Below are positions 31,700 through 44,629 of a DNA stretch of 64,000 nucleotides, in pieces. The translations under genes and the position numbers were made by a program. Position 1 is the first letter of the stretch, and the number at the start of each line of letters is the position of its first letter. Under the pieces are notes generated by a model. That model was not told the DNA's origin, did not search any database, and saw nothing but the letters and a program-made list of their open reading frames with translations. Origin of the DNA: Sphingomonas kyeonggiensis (GTDB lineage Bacteria; Pseudomonadota; Alphaproteobacteria; Sphingomonadales; Sphingomonadaceae); contig NZ_JACIEH010000003.1 in assembly GCF_014196745.1 (NCBI RefSeq), forward strand, positions 1,240,001 through 1,304,000, written 5' to 3'.

Positions 31700-31729
31700 G
31701 GGCTCCCGGCGTTCCGCGCTCGGGAGCCC
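31700..31729 (-). terminator. terminator-like hairpin after the autotransporter gene
   Basis: GGGCTCCCG (31700-31708) and CGGGAGCCC (31721-31729) form a perfect 9-bp stem with a 12-base loop, 14 bases past the autotransporter stop on the minus strand. No T-run follows. Confidence 0.6.
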
Positions 31730-31743
31730 ATTGGGTCCTCTGT

Positions 31744-34700
31744 TCAGAGCCTCAGGCTGAAGCTGGCGCGGACCGACTGGTCGGAGGCGCGCGAGCCGAA
31801 CTGGCCGCCATAGGCGATGCCGAGCATTGCCCTGGAGGTCAGCGCGACATCGATCCCGACATCGAGCGCGGCGGCGTCGCGCGCGATCGGGGTGCCGGCG
31901 ATCCGGAAACTGTCGCCACCGCTCGCGAACTGCATCGTGGAGAGCGGCGTCACGTCGCCGAACGCATGGCGCCAGCCCAGTGCGCCGCGGAGGGTTAGAT
32001 TCGAACTGCCCAGCGAGAAGGACGGCGCGGCGCGCAATCCAAGCGTCGTGAAGCTGGTGCCGCTGTCCGCCGAGGCGACCTTCAGCGCCGCGGCGCCGCC
32101 CTTCTCGGTGATGGCGTCGGTGCCAAGCCGGACATGGGCGAAATCGGCGAAAGGCTCGACCCGGGTGCCGCCCAGCTGGATGCGATAGGCCAGTTCGCCG
32201 AAGACCTGGGTGGTGCGGGCATCCTGCTCGCCCTTGAGGCTGTCGGCGAGGCCCGGGAAGGCGACCAGACGGGTCGTCTCGAGCTGGTGCCAGCCATGCG
32301 ACACGCCGATCCGGACTGCCGCCGCGCCGAGGTCCGCGCCGCCATAGATGCCGAACTCGTAGCTGTCGCGCGTGCCCGACGAACCATGTGCCCGGGTGTC
32401 GAGGCTGGCCCGGCCATAGCTCCCCACGACGCCGAGCCGCGCCTTGCCGAGAACCGGGGCGTCGGCGCCGAGCACGAAGCCGTTGACCGACCGGTTGAGG
32501 CGTGCGGCGTTGCCGTCGCTGCCCCAATGGCCCCAGGATCCGAAGCCATTGCCCCAGACGGCGAAGCCGGTGTCGGCAGCGCGCAGGCGATCGCCGACCG
32601 CATTGCGTAGGAAGCGGCTGTCCTCGATCAGCGCGGTGCGCGCGGAAGCGTGGATCTCGCCGGAGAGCTGGTCGAACGCACCACGCGCCTGCTCGGCCGA
32701 GAGATTGGCCACCGCTGCGAAGACCGGGCTGCTCCAGCCCAGGCCCTGCGTGGCGGTACCCGTCGCGGCCTGGTTCGGCGTGGCGCTGACGCTGGCGAAG
32801 CTGACGTCGTTGCGCCGCAGCCGCAGATAGACGTTGCTGCCCTCATAGCTGAGCGACGGATCGAGGAAGGCGAGGTTCGACGTGACGCCGGCGAAGCGGC
32901 CGGTGCCCGTGATGCCGCCATCGGCATGGAGGATCAGATAGTTGGTCTCGGCCCGGTAGTTGCCTGCCCCCGCCAGCACCGAGACGGTGCCGCCGTTGAT
33001 CGTGGCGGTGCCGGTGGCGACGATACGGTCCGCCAGGCCTGCTGCGTCGGCTTCGACCTCATAGATCGAGCCGGCGTTGAAGACGATGTTCCCCGCGACA
33101 TTCAGCGTGCCGATCGAATTGCCCGGGGCGATGGTACCCGAGACGATGGTGTTGCCCACCGTGCCGGTGCCCTGGAGGCGCGCTGCCGCCAGCACGGTCA
33201 GCGTGCCGCCGAGCTTGCCGTTCACCGCCAGCGTGCCGGATGCGACGCTGGTCGTCCCGGTATAGCCGCTCGAATCGCCGGTCAGCTCGGTCTTGCCCGA
33301 ACCCGCCTGGCGGATGCTGCCGGCACCGCTGAACACGCCGGCGAAGACGGTGTTGTTCGAACGGTTGAAGACCAAGGTGCCGTTGTTCGCGACATTGCCG
33401 GTGATCGAGCCGGTCGTCCCGCCGTTGCCGAGCTGCAGCGTGGAGCCCGCAGCGATGCTGGTGCCGCCGGTATAGCCATTTTCAGCGGAGAGGGTGACGT
33501 TGCCGCTCAGGACGCGCACTGCGCCGGTGCCGGAGATGGTGCCGCCGAAGCTGGTCGCATCCGAACGGGCAAAGGCGAGCGTGCCGCTGTTGGCGACATT
33601 GCCGGTGATCGAGCCCGTCGTCCCGCCATTGCCGATCTGGAGCGTGCCGCCCTGGATCGTGGTGCCGCCCGAATAGCTGTTCGTGCCGGTGAGGATCAGC
33701 GTTCCCGCCTCGGTCTTGGCGATGCCGCCGGTCCCGGTGATCGTGGTGGCGATCTCGGCGCTGTCGGCGAGCACGCGGATCTCGCTGCCGCCCGGGGCGG
33801 TGACCAGCTGGCCGCTGCCCTGCAGGACATAACCCTTGTCGACGAACTGGAGGCCGAGGAACGACTGCGCGCCTTCCACGGCGATCGTCCCGCCGGTGAA
33901 GCCCCCGGCATCCTTGAACACGGCATGGTTGCCCGCCCAGCTCGCCGGCGCGGTGCCGCCCTGGTTGAGCCACTGGGTGTTCGCGGCGTCCCAGGTGCCG
34001 TTGCCGCCCTGCCAGTGCTGCAGCGTGTTGTCGCCGCTCGCGCCGATGAACAGGTCGACCTGGCCGCCGCCGACCAGCAGCTCGTAATTGCTGCCGCTCA
34101 GTCCGGGCGTGGTGCCGATCACGGCAGTGTTGCTGGTGAGCGCACCGCCATAGGTGAGCAGCCGGTAATAGCCGATGCCCGCCGTGCCATCGGCACCCGC
34201 GCTGCTCTGGGCGAGGTTGATCGTGCCGTCGAGCGCGAGGTCGCCGGTGACGACGATGCGGTCGCTCCTCCCGGGCGAGACGGCGGCGGCGCCGGGGCTG
34301 CCCAGTTCGAAATCGAGATTGGCGCCGCTGGCAATGGTGAGATTGCCAGCAACCATCAGCGTGCCGATCGAATTGCCGGGGGCGAGATGGCCGCCGCTCT
34401 GCACAAGCGTGCTGCCGATGGTGCCGCTGCCGCCGAGCGTCGCGCCGGAGGCCACCGTGACGCTGCCGCCGAGCGTGCCATTCACCGCCAGGGTGCCGGA
34501 CGCGATCGAGAGCGTGCCGGCAAAGCCGCTAGAATCGCCGGTCAGTTCGGTTCGGCCCGAGCCGGTCTGGCGGATGCTGCCGGTACCGCTGAGCACGCCC
34601 GCGAAGACGCTATTGTCCGAGCGGTTGAAGGTCAGCGTGCCGTTGTTGGCGACGTTGCCGGTGATTCCCCCGGTCGTGCCGCCATCCCCCAACCGCAGGG

Positions 34701-37700
34701 TGGCGCCGGCGGCAATGCTGGTGCCGCCGGTATAGCCATTGTCCGCGGTGAGCGTGACGTTGCCGCTCAGGACCTGCACCGCGCCGGTACCCGAGATCGT
34801 GCCGGCAAAGTTGTTGGAGCTGGAACGCGCAAAGGCGAGGGTGCCTTCATTGGCGACGTTGCCGGCGATCGAGCCGGTGGTGCCGCCATTGCCCAGTTGC
34901 AGCGTTGCGCCGGTGGCGATGCTGGTGCCGCCGGTGTAGCTGTTGCCGGCGGTAAGCGTGAGGCTGCCGCGCAGGACCTGCACCGCGCCGGTGCCCGTGA
35001 TCCTGCCGCCCAGGGTGCTGGCATCGGAACGGGAAAAGGCGAGCGTGCCGTCATTGGCCACGGTACCGGTGATCGAGCCGGTCGTACCGCCATTGCCCAG
35101 TTGCAGGGTCGCGCCGGTGGCGATGCTGGTGCCGCCGGTATAGCCGTTGTCACCCGTCAGCGTGACGCCGCCGCTGAGGATGCGCACTGCACCCGTGCCG
35201 GAGATGATGCCGCCGAAGCCGATCTCGTCCGAGCGTCCGAAGGCGAGCGTGCCGTCATTGGCGACATTGCCGGTGATCGAGCCCGTCGTGCTGCCGCTGC
35301 CCAGCTGCAGGGTCGCGCCGGTGGCGATGCCGGTGCCGCCGGTATAGCCATTATTGGCGGTGAGCGTGACGCTGCCGCTCAGGACCTGCACGGCGCCCGC
35401 ACCGGAGACGGTGCCGCCGAAGCTGCTGGCATCGGAGCGCGTAAAGGCGAGCGTGCCGTCATTGGCGACATTGCCGCCGATCGAGCCGCTGGTGCCGCTG
35501 CCGAGCCGCAGCGTCGCACCCGCGGCGATGCCGGTGCCGCCGGTATAGCTGCTGTCTTCGGTGAGCGTGACGTCGCCGCTCAGGACCCGGACGGCACCGG
35601 TGCCGGAGATGATGCCGTCGAAGCTGGTCTCATCGGACCGCGCAAAGGCGAGCGTGCCGTTGTTGACGACATTGTTCGTGATCGAGCCGCTGGTGCCGCC
35701 ATTGCCGATCTGCAGCGTGCCGGCCTGGATGGTGGTGCCGCCCGAATAGCTGTTCGTCCCGCTGAGGATCAGCGTCCCGGCCTCGGTCTTGATGAGGGCG
35801 CCGGTGCCGGTGATCTGGTTGGCGATCTCGGCACTGTCGGCGAGCACGCGGATTTCGCTGCCGGCCGGATCGGTGACCAGCTGGCCGCTGCCCTGCAGGA
35901 CATAGCCCTTGTCGACGAACTGGAGGCCGAGGAACGACTGCGCGCCCGCAACGGTGATCGTGCCGCCGACATAGCCGTCGTCATCCTTGAACACGGCGTA
36001 CTTGCCCGCCCAGCTCGCCGGGGCGGTGCCGCCCTGGTTGAGCCACTGGGTGTTCGCGGCGTTCCAGGTGCCGTCGCCGCCCTGCCAGTGCTGCAGCGTG
36101 TCGTCGCCAGGGATCAGCGACGGGCTGATGAACAGGTCTACACTGCCGCCGCCGACCTGCAGCTCGTAATTGACGTTGCTGAGCCCGGGCGTGGTGCCGA
36201 TCACCGCGGTGTTGCTGGTGATCTGGTGGGTATAGGTGATCAACCGGTAATAGCCGATCCCCGCCGCACCATCGGCCGGGTTGCCGCTCTGGCTGAGGTT
36301 GATCGTGCCGTCGAGCGCGAGGTCGCCGCCAGAGACGACGATCCGGTCGCTGATTCCGAACAAGGCCAGGCCGCCGGGTTGGCCCAGCTCGAAATCGAGA
36401 TTGGCGCCCGCCGCGACCGTGAGGCCACCGACGACGTTGAGCGTGCCGACCGAGTTGCCCGGGGCGAGACGGCCACCGCTTTGCACGGTCGTGCGGCCGA
36501 TGGTGCCGGAGCCGCCAACTGTGGCGCCGGAGGCCACGGTGACGCTCGAGCCGAGCCGGCCATTCACCACCAGCGTGCCGGCGTCGACAAAAGTCGTGCC
36601 GGTCAGCCAGGACGAATCCCCGGTCAGAATGAGCCGTCCGGCGCCGGTCTTGTGCAGGTCGCCGGCGTCCACGAGCGTGCCGGCATAGCTGGCGTTGCCC
36701 GCCTGGTTGAACGTCAGCGAGGCGCCGGCCAGGATCTTGGCGTTGCCGGTGAAGCCGCTCGCATCGGCGATCACGCCGCCCTGGTTGATCGACCAGTCGA
36801 CCGAGGAACTGCCGGTCAGCGTGACCGTGCCGCCGCCCATCTTGAGCATGGTACCGGTGCCGGAGATCGTACCGGCATAGCTGCCGTCGAATGTCTGATT
36901 GAACGCCACGACGCTGGTGAGCGGGGCGGAGGTGAAGGTCAGGTTGCCGCCCAGGCTGTTGGTGTCGCCGATCAGGTTGCCGCCGGTGATCCGCCAGTCC
37001 TGATCACCGGTGCCGGTGAGCGTCCAGGTGCTCGTCCCCGATTTCTCGAAGGTATCGAAGCCCAGATAATAGTTGAAGCTGGCAGTGGAGCCGATCTCCG
37101 TGACGTCGAAGGTCGAATCGGCGCTGCCACCCAGTGCCAAGACATTGTTGATGCCGCCGGCCTGGACCACGACGCCGCCATCCATATAGGAGCCTGCCCG
37201 CAGCTCGAGCCGGTTATTGTCGCCGTACAGGCCGATCGCAAGGTTGCGCTGCGACGATGCGTTCACGCCGCCACGGATGATGCCCGAATTGATGATCGTG
37301 GAGCCGCCATGCTCGGCACCCACCACGCCCATGCCACCCGCGCCGACCCTGGTGCCGAACGCATAGCGTGGGCCACCCGCGCCGCCATTGATCTCGCCGG
37401 CATTGGTCAGCGTGACGGCCTGGCCATCCATCAGGCGCACGCCCGCGCCGCCCCTGCCGGTAGAATCACTGGGGTTGCCGCTGTTGTTGTAGCCGCCCCG
37501 GCCGCCGATGATGGTGCCCGTCGCGCTGTTCTCGACGGTGCCGCCCCAGGCCCGCACGCCGTCGCCGGCAGCACCGCCGCGGGAATAGCCATAGCCGCCT
37601 TCGCCGCCGGCGATCGCCCCTTCGTTGACCACCGTGCCGAGATTGCTGAGCACCGCGGTGCCACCGGTACCCCCGTCGGTGGTGAAGGTGCCGCCCTCGC

Positions 37701-38454
37701 CGCCTGTAACCTTGTTGCCGTTCCGGATCGTCAGCGTGCCGCCGTCATAGAGGAATATGCCGGCACCCGAGCCGCCATATTCCTGCCCGATGCCGCCGGT
37801 GATCGTGCTGAATGCACCGCCCGTGCCGCCATCGACCGTGACGCTGCCGCCACCCAGCAACACCAGCGCTGCGCCGCCGCCGCCGCCGCTGCCCTGGCCT
37901 GTACCGCTGCCGCCATTGCCGCCAACCACGTCATAACCCTGTGTCGTGACCTGGACATTGGCGCCGGTCAGCACGAGCCCCGCGCCGCCGCCGCCGGCCG
38001 AACCGCCCGTGCCCGTGCCGCCGTTGCTGCCCAGATAGTCGATCGCGAAGGCGAAATTGCCGGTGGCAGCGACCACATTGCCGGCGCCGCCATCGCCGCC
38101 CGTCGCACCGGCGCTATTGCCGCCCGCGCCGCCGCCGCCGGCAGCGACGTCATTGGGGGTGCCGGGCTGGCCGCCCGCGCCCCCGCCCGAGCCGATGCCG
38201 CCTGCCGACGCCGTGTCACCCGGGGTCTGCGCGGCCGAACCGCCAGTGCCCCTGCTGGCGCCGCCGCCGCCGCCGCCGATGCCGCCCTGTCCAATGGTTC
38301 GGCCGGTGATCCAGGCGCCGTTACCGCCGCCCTGCGTGATCTGCTGGGCATGCGCCATCGAAGGCGCCAGGCTGATCGCCACGGCGAGCGCCGCCAGCGA
38401 AGCCGAACCGCGAACCAGACGCGCCGAACGTGCCTTGAGAAACTGATGCTGCAT
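31744..38454 (-). CDS. giant autotransporter (type V) with PATR-type passenger repeats
   Basis: A 2236-residue surface protein. Signal peptide about 1-37 (LAPSMAHAQQ). Residues about 40-240 are extraordinarily Gly-rich. The passenger is a beta-helix built of autotransporter-associated strand repeats of about 67 residues; the unit SGTGAVxVLSGxVTLTxxxx YTGGT recurs at least six times, with related LILTGTNSYSGGTT units. A larger module (GYYRL, TTPGLS, DNTLQHWQGG, QSFLGLQFVDKGYVLQG) occurs twice. The last about 340 residues are the autotransporter beta-barrel (FDQLSGEIHASARTALIEDS to FSLRL). The C-terminal residue is Leu, not the usual Phe. Adhesion or biofilm roles are typical. The frame extends upstream but that part only shadows the AraC gene. 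Confidence 0.94.
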   Translation of the reverse strand: MQHQFLKARSARLVRGSASLAALAVAISLAPSMAHAQQITQGGGNGAWITGRTIGQGGIGGGGGGASRGTGGSAAQTPGDTASAGGIGSGGGAGGQPGTPNDVAAGGGGAGGNSAGATGGDGGAGNVVAATGNFAFAIDYLGSNGGTGTGGSAGGGGAGLVLTGANVQVTTQGYDVVGGNGGSGTGQGSGGGGGAALVLLGGGSVTVDGGTGGAFSTITGGIGQEYGGSGAGIFLYDGGTLTIRNGNKVTGGEGGTFTTDGGTGGTAVLSNLGTVVNEGAIAGGEGGYGYSRGGAAGDGVRAWGGTVENSATGTIIGGRGGYNNSGNPSDSTGRGGAGVRLMDGQAVTLTNAGEINGGAGGPRYAFGTRVGAGGMGVVGAEHGGSTIINSGIIRGGVNASSQRNLAIGLYGDNNRLELRAGSYMDGGVVVQAGGINNVLALGGSADSTFDVTEIGSTASFNYYLGFDTFEKSGTSTWTLTGTGDQDWRITGGNLIGDTNSLGGNLTFTSAPLTSVVAFNQTFDGSYAGTISGTGTMLKMGGGTVTLTGSSSVDWSINQGGVIADASGFTGNAKILAGASLTFNQAGNASYAGTLVDAGDLHKTGAGRLILTGDSSWLTGTTFVDAGTLVVNGRLGSSVTVASGATVGGSGTIGRTTVQSGGRLAPGNSVGTLNVVGGLTVAAGANLDFELGQPGGLALFGISDRIVVSGGDLALDGTINLSQSGNPADGAAGIGYYRLITYTHQITSNTAVIGTTPGLSNVNYELQVGGGSVDLFISPSLIPGDDTLQHWQGGDGTWNAANTQWLNQGGTAPASWAGKYAVFKDDDGYVGGTITVAGAQSFLGLQFVDKGYVLQGSGQLVTDPAGSEIRVLADSAEIANQITGTGALIKTEAGTLILSGTNSYSGGTTIQAGTLQIGNGGTSGSITNNVVNNGTLAFARSDETSFDGIISGTGAVRVLSGDVTLTEDSSYTGGTGIAAGATLRLGSGTSGSIGGNVANDGTLAFTRSDASSFGGTVSGAGAVQVLSGSVTLTANNGYTGGTGIATGATLQLGSGSTTGSITGNVANDGTLAFGRSDEIGFGGIISGTGAVRILSGGVTLTGDNGYTGGTSIATGATLQLGNGGTTGSITGTVANDGTLAFSRSDASTLGGRITGTGAVQVLRGSLTLTAGNSYTGGTSIATGATLQLGNGGTTGSIAGNVANEGTLAFARSSSNNFAGTISGTGAVQVLSGNVTLTADNGYTGGTSIAAGATLRLGDGGTTGGITGNVANNGTLTFNRSDNSVFAGVLSGTGSIRQTGSGRTELTGDSSGFAGTLSIASGTLAVNGTLGGSVTVASGATLGGSGTIGSTLVQSGGHLAPGNSIGTLMVAGNLTIASGANLDFELGSPGAAAVSPGRSDRIVVTGDLALDGTINLAQSSAGADGTAGIGYYRLLTYGGALTSNTAVIGTTPGLSGSNYELLVGGGQVDLFIGASGDNTLQHWQGGNGTWDAANTQWLNQGGTAPASWAGNHAVFKDAGGFTGGTIAVEGAQSFLGLQFVDKGYVLQGSGQLVTAPGGSEIRVLADSAEIATTITGTGGIAKTEAGTLILTGTNSYSGGTTIQGGTLQIGNGGTTGSITGNVANSGTLAFARSDATSFGGTISGTGAVRVLSGNVTLSAENGYTGGTSIAAGSTLQLGNGGTTGSITGNVANNGTLVFNRSNNTVFAGVFSGAGSIRQAGSGKTELTGDSSGYTGTTSVASGTLAVNGKLGGTLTVLAAARLQGTGTVGNTIVSGTIAPGNSIGTLNVAGNIVFNAGSIYEVEADAAGLADRIVATGTATINGGTVSVLAGAGNYRAETNYLILHADGGITGTGRFAGVTSNLAFLDPSLSYEGSNVYLRLRRNDVSFASVSATPNQAATGTATQGLGWSSPVFAAVANLSAEQARGAFDQLSGEIHASARTALIEDSRFLRNAVGDRLRAADTGFAVWGNGFGSWGHWGSDGNAARLNRSVNGFVLGADAPVLGKARLGVVGSYGRASLDTRAHGSSGTRDSYEFGIYGGADLGAAAVRIGVSHGWHQLETTRLVAFPGLADSLKGEQDARTTQVFGELAYRIQLGGTRVEPFADFAHVRLGTDAITEKGGAAALKVASADSGTSFTTLGLRAAPSFSLGSSNLTLRGALGWRHAFGDVTPLSTMQFASGGDSFRIAGTPIARDAAALDVGIDVALTSRAMLGIAYGGQFGSRASDQSVRASFSLRL
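33600..34300. repeat. long internal direct repeat of the autotransporter gene, copy 1
   Basis: This stretch is closely similar to 35673-36380, offset by 2073 bases at the left and 2082 at the right because of a 9-base indel. Both copies encode the module from GYYRL to SYSGGTT. Bounds are approximate. Confidence 0.8.
35673..36380. repeat. long internal direct repeat of the autotransporter gene, copy 2
   Basis: Partner of 33600-34300. The stretch CTGGCCGCTGCCCTGCAGGA starts at 35881 here and at 33808 in copy 1. The high DNA identity points to duplication or gene conversion within the gene. Confidence 0.8.
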
Positions 38455-38627
38455 GGCCCACCCCGATGGCGACCCGTCTCGCCGGGCCGGAATTGCATGT
38501 TGAAAGTCGGAGCCAGGTCGCCGCGGTTCCCCGGACCGGCGGCGATGGCCCGGCCGGCGCTTGCCACGGGGGTGCGGCGGCTCACTATGCGATTCCGGCA
38601 TGAATGCGCGGAGGTGGACGGGGGAGG

Positions 38628-39620
38628 CTAGTGCGCGTTCCTGCGCAGCGTATCGGAGGGGCGCTCGCCGAAGCGCAGGCGATAGGCCTGGGCGAAGCGG
38701 CCGAGTTCCCAGAAGCCGTAATGCATCGCGACGCTGGTGATCAGCGTGCCGGCCGGGTCCGAAGCCAGCAGGGTCGCCCGCACCCGGTCGAGCCGGCGGT
38801 TGCGGGTATAGTGCATCGCGCTCTCGCCCAGGAACTCCTGGCAGGCGAGGTTGAGCGTGCGCTGCGGCACGCCCACGGCCGCGCAGATCGCGCCCAGCGA
38901 GAGCATCTCCTCCGGCCGCTCCTCCACCACGCGCTCGAACCGGGCGACGATGTCGCGGTGGCGGCCGAGCGCGGCGCGGTCGGCGCTCACCCGGCCGTGG
39001 GCGAGGCAGGCGAGCAGGCTGTCGAGGATGGTGCCGGAGAGCGCCTTTGCCGGCTGCGGCGCATCGACGATCCACGGCGTGTCGCGGATCACCTCGGCCA
39101 TGTCGCGCATCAGGGCGGTGAGCCGGGCCAGCGCGGCCTCGGGGGCGTGGAACATCCGGTCGTCGTCGAGCGGCACGCCGTGGTCGGTCCCGATCAGGTC
39201 GGGCGCGTGGCCGGCGAGCACGTCGAACGGCATGGCGACGATGCCGAACGCCCAGGGCATGCCGGCGGGAGAGCCGGTTACGGTCCGCTCGTCGGGGCGG
39301 AAATGGAAGATGCGCCGGCCGAACAGCTTCCGGCCCGAGACCTGGCGGACGATGCCGGGCTCGGTGGCGAACATGAAGGTGTGGACGTTCGGGATGGCGG
39401 CGGTCTGCGGGATGCCGCGGGCGAACTTGCCGATGCCGATGTTGAGCCCGTCGAAAACGGCGCGGGCGAGCATCGCGTGGAAATTGCCACCGGCGGCGCC
39501 GAGGGGGCTCGGACTGCTCCCCGAGTTGATCCCGCCGATCGCCGATGCCATCGCGTCCGGATCGGAGAAGGTACCGAAATAGCTTCGGGAAGCAGTTCCG
39601 GTTCGGGGATCGGGCGACAT
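38628..39620 (-). CDS. AraC family transcriptional regulator
   Basis: A 330-residue regulator. The C-terminal 100 residues hold the two helix-turn-helix motifs of the AraC/XylS family: LSLGAICAAVGVPQRTLNLA and, further on, ITSVAMHYGFWELGRFAQAY followed by RFGERPSDTLR. The N-terminal part (about 40-200) would be the ligand-sensing domain. The ATG at 39618-39620 is preferred because upstream codons lack support. It lies 173 bases upstream of the autotransporter gene on the same strand, so it may regulate it, and is divergent from the MaoC-like gene, its other possible target. Confidence 0.9.
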   Translation of the reverse strand: MSPDPRTGTASRSYFGTFSDPDAMASAIGGINSGSSPSPLGAAGGNFHAMLARAVFDGLNIGIGKFARGIPQTAAIPNVHTFMFATEPGIVRQVSGRKLFGRRIFHFRPDERTVTGSPAGMPWAFGIVAMPFDVLAGHAPDLIGTDHGVPLDDDRMFHAPEAALARLTALMRDMAEVIRDTPWIVDAPQPAKALSGTILDSLLACLAHGRVSADRAALGRHRDIVARFERVVEERPEEMLSLGAICAAVGVPQRTLNLACQEFLGESAMHYTRNRRLDRVRATLLASDPAGTLITSVAMHYGFWELGRFAQAYRLRFGERPSDTLRRNAH

Positions 39621-39694
39621 CGTTACGGGGGTAGCCCTGTCCTGCGGTCTTGCCAACATATGTGGGGCGCACTCCCCACGGACAAGGAGAGGCA

Positions 39695-40147
39695 ATGGCC
39701 GGCGCACTTTTTCTCGAGGATCTGGCGGTGGGGCAGGTCTGGCATGGCGGCCCGATCGAGATGCGCGAGGCCGACATCGTCCGCTTCGCCAGCGAGTTCG
39801 ATCCGCAGCCCATGCACATCGACGTGGATGCGGCAGGGAAGGGACGCTTCGGCGGCCTGATCGCCAGCGGCTGGCATGTCGCCGCCCTGGTGATGCGCGA
39901 TTTCGTGGACAAGGCGCCGTTCGGCGACACGCCCATGCTCGGACTGAAGGTCGACGACCTGCAATGGCGCCATCCGGTGCGCCCCGGCGACGTCCTCTCG
40001 GTCACGCGCGAGATCGTCGACGTCACCCGATCGCGCAGCAAGCCCGACCGGGGTGTCGTGTCGATGCGGATGACCGTGGCCAATCAGGATGCCGTGGTCG
40101 TGATGTCCTTCCTCAACCTGATCCAGGTCCCCGCACGCACGGTGTGA
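39695..40147 (+). CDS. MaoC-like (R)-hydratase / dehydratase
   Basis: A 150-residue hot-dog-fold protein of the MaoC family. The hydratase signature is visible: DIVRFASEFDPQPMHIDVDA near residue 28, where Asp and His are the catalytic pair, followed by FGGLIASGWHVAAL. Such enzymes hydrate enoyl-CoA or related thioesters. The ATG has a strong AAGGAGAGG site upstream. It stands alone, divergent from an AraC regulator and convergent with czcA. The substrate is unknown. Confidence 0.92.
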   Translation: MAGALFLEDLAVGQVWHGGPIEMREADIVRFASEFDPQPMHIDVDAAGKGRFGGLIASGWHVAALVMRDFVDKAPFGDTPMLGLKVDDLQWRHPVRPGDVLSVTREIVDVTRSRSKPDRGVVSMRMTVANQDAVVVMSFLNLIQVPARTV

Positions 40148-40162
40148 GCGGCGGGGACCTGG
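40123..40162. terminator. terminator-like hairpin overlapping the maoC-like stop
   Basis: CCAGGTCCCCGC (40123-40134) and GCGGGGACCTGG (40151-40162) form a perfect 12-bp stem with a 16-base loop, between the convergent MaoC-like gene and czcA. It includes the last codons of the former and could end both transcripts. No T-run is present. Confidence 0.55.
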
Positions 40163-40181
40163 GGATTGGAGGGGTGGTCGG

Positions 40182-43408
<3,227 letters not shown>

Positions 43409-43412
<4 letters not shown>

Positions 43413-44629
43413 TCCTCGCCCCCCATATTCTTCTCCAGCTCGGCCTTGAGCAGGAAGGCGTTGGCCGTCGCGACCGGCGTGCCCGCCGCGAGGCCCGAGA
43501 CGATCTCCGCCATGCCGGCGCTGCGCGTGCCGACCTGGACCGTCCGGGCGCGGAAGCCCTTGGGCGTGCGGACGAACACCACGGTCCGCGCGCCGATCGT
43601 CTGCACCGCGTCCTGCGGCACGGTAACCGCGCTGGACGGCGCACCTTCGATGCGCGTGAAGACGCGCGCCTGCACCAGCTGGCCCGGCACGACCAGGCTC
43701 GATCCGTCGCCCGGCGCGATGACGATCGTCGCCTGGCGGGTCCGTGGATCGACCACGCCGATCGCGGAGCGCACCGTGGCGTCGACCTTGGTGCCGTCAT
43801 TGGCGGTCAGCTCCACCTTGTCGCCTGCGCGGACCCGGGCGGCATCGGCCGGCGGCACGCTCGCGGTAACCTGGAGCCGGCCGGGATCGGCCAGGCGGAA
43901 CAGCTCGGTCTCGGCGTTGACGAAGGTGCCGAGGCTCGCCGGCGCCGCGGTGATGCGGCCCGAGATCGGGCTGACCACCGCGACCGAACGGCCATCGCTG
44001 GTCACCCGCGCGGTGCTGCCCGCGGCGCTTGCCCGGCGCAGATCGGCTTCCGCGACGCCCAGATTGGCCTCGGCGGTCTCCAGATCGGCGCGGGGGCTGA
44101 CGCCCTGCTTGAACAGCAGCCGTTCGCGTTCGAGCTGCCGCCTGGCGAGCGTCACGCGGGCGGCCGCGGCGCTGCGATCGGCGGTAATTGCGGACGCCTC
44201 CCGGCTCTCCAGCAGCGCGATCGTCTCGCCCTGGCGAACGGAATCGCCGATCCGCCTGAAGATGCGCGTGACCGTACCGGCGGCGCGCGCCGTCAGCACG
44301 GCTTCCGCGTCGGGGCTGGCCTCCACGGTGGCGGAAGCGAGGACGATGGCGGAGGCGGTGCCGGCAGTCGCCGGAGCGACCAGGATGCCGGAAGCCTTGA
44401 TGCCGTTCGCGTCGATCGCGATCTCGCCGCCGGGGTTGGCGGGCGCTTCGGCCTCGGCTTCGGCTTCGGCTTCGGCTTCGGCTTCGGCTTCGGCTTCCGT
44501 GGCCGGTGCGGGCGTGGCGGGACCCGTGAGCCTGGCGACGGCGAAGCCACCGGCCGCCGCGAGGACGAGGCCGATCGCGGCGCCGGCGTACAGCCTGCTC
44601 CGCCCGCCGTTAGAGTTGTCGTGGTTCAT
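43409..44629 (-). CDS. czcB: RND efflux periplasmic adaptor, CzcB-like
   Basis: A 406-residue membrane-fusion protein linking the CzcA pump to the outer-membrane CzcC. An N-terminal membrane anchor (YAGAAIGLVLAAAGGFAVAR) is followed by a remarkable Glu-Ala repeat linker (about residues 40-57), then lipoyl/barrel-sandwich and hairpin segments (VTLARRQLERERLLFKQGVS) and beta-barrel segments up to the C-terminus. There is no His-rich extension. Overlaps czcC at its start and czcA at its end as ATGA, so all are coupled. The Glu-Ala linker comes from a hexanucleotide microsatellite and can vary in length without shifting the frame. Confidence 0.94.
44445..44498. repeat. hexanucleotide microsatellite in czcB coding nine Glu-Ala pairs
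   Basis: Nine GCTTCG-type hexamers in tandem, six of them perfect and consecutive (44457-44492), with GCCTCG and GCTTCC variants. On the coding strand they read as repeated Glu-Ala. Changes of whole units keep the frame and alter only linker length. Confidence 0.95.

Noticed and set aside
32650..38631. A 1993-codon open frame on the plus strand opposite the autotransporter gene
   Set aside because: High GC at third positions and repeated codons of the autotransporter on the other strand leave the antisense frame open by chance; its translation is a low-complexity Ala/Arg/Asp-rich string with no domains or initiation signal.
38455..40083. Continuation of the autotransporter frame upstream to 40083
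   Set aside because: That part is a shadow of the AraC gene and has no signal peptide; the ATG at 38454 gives a perfect leader.
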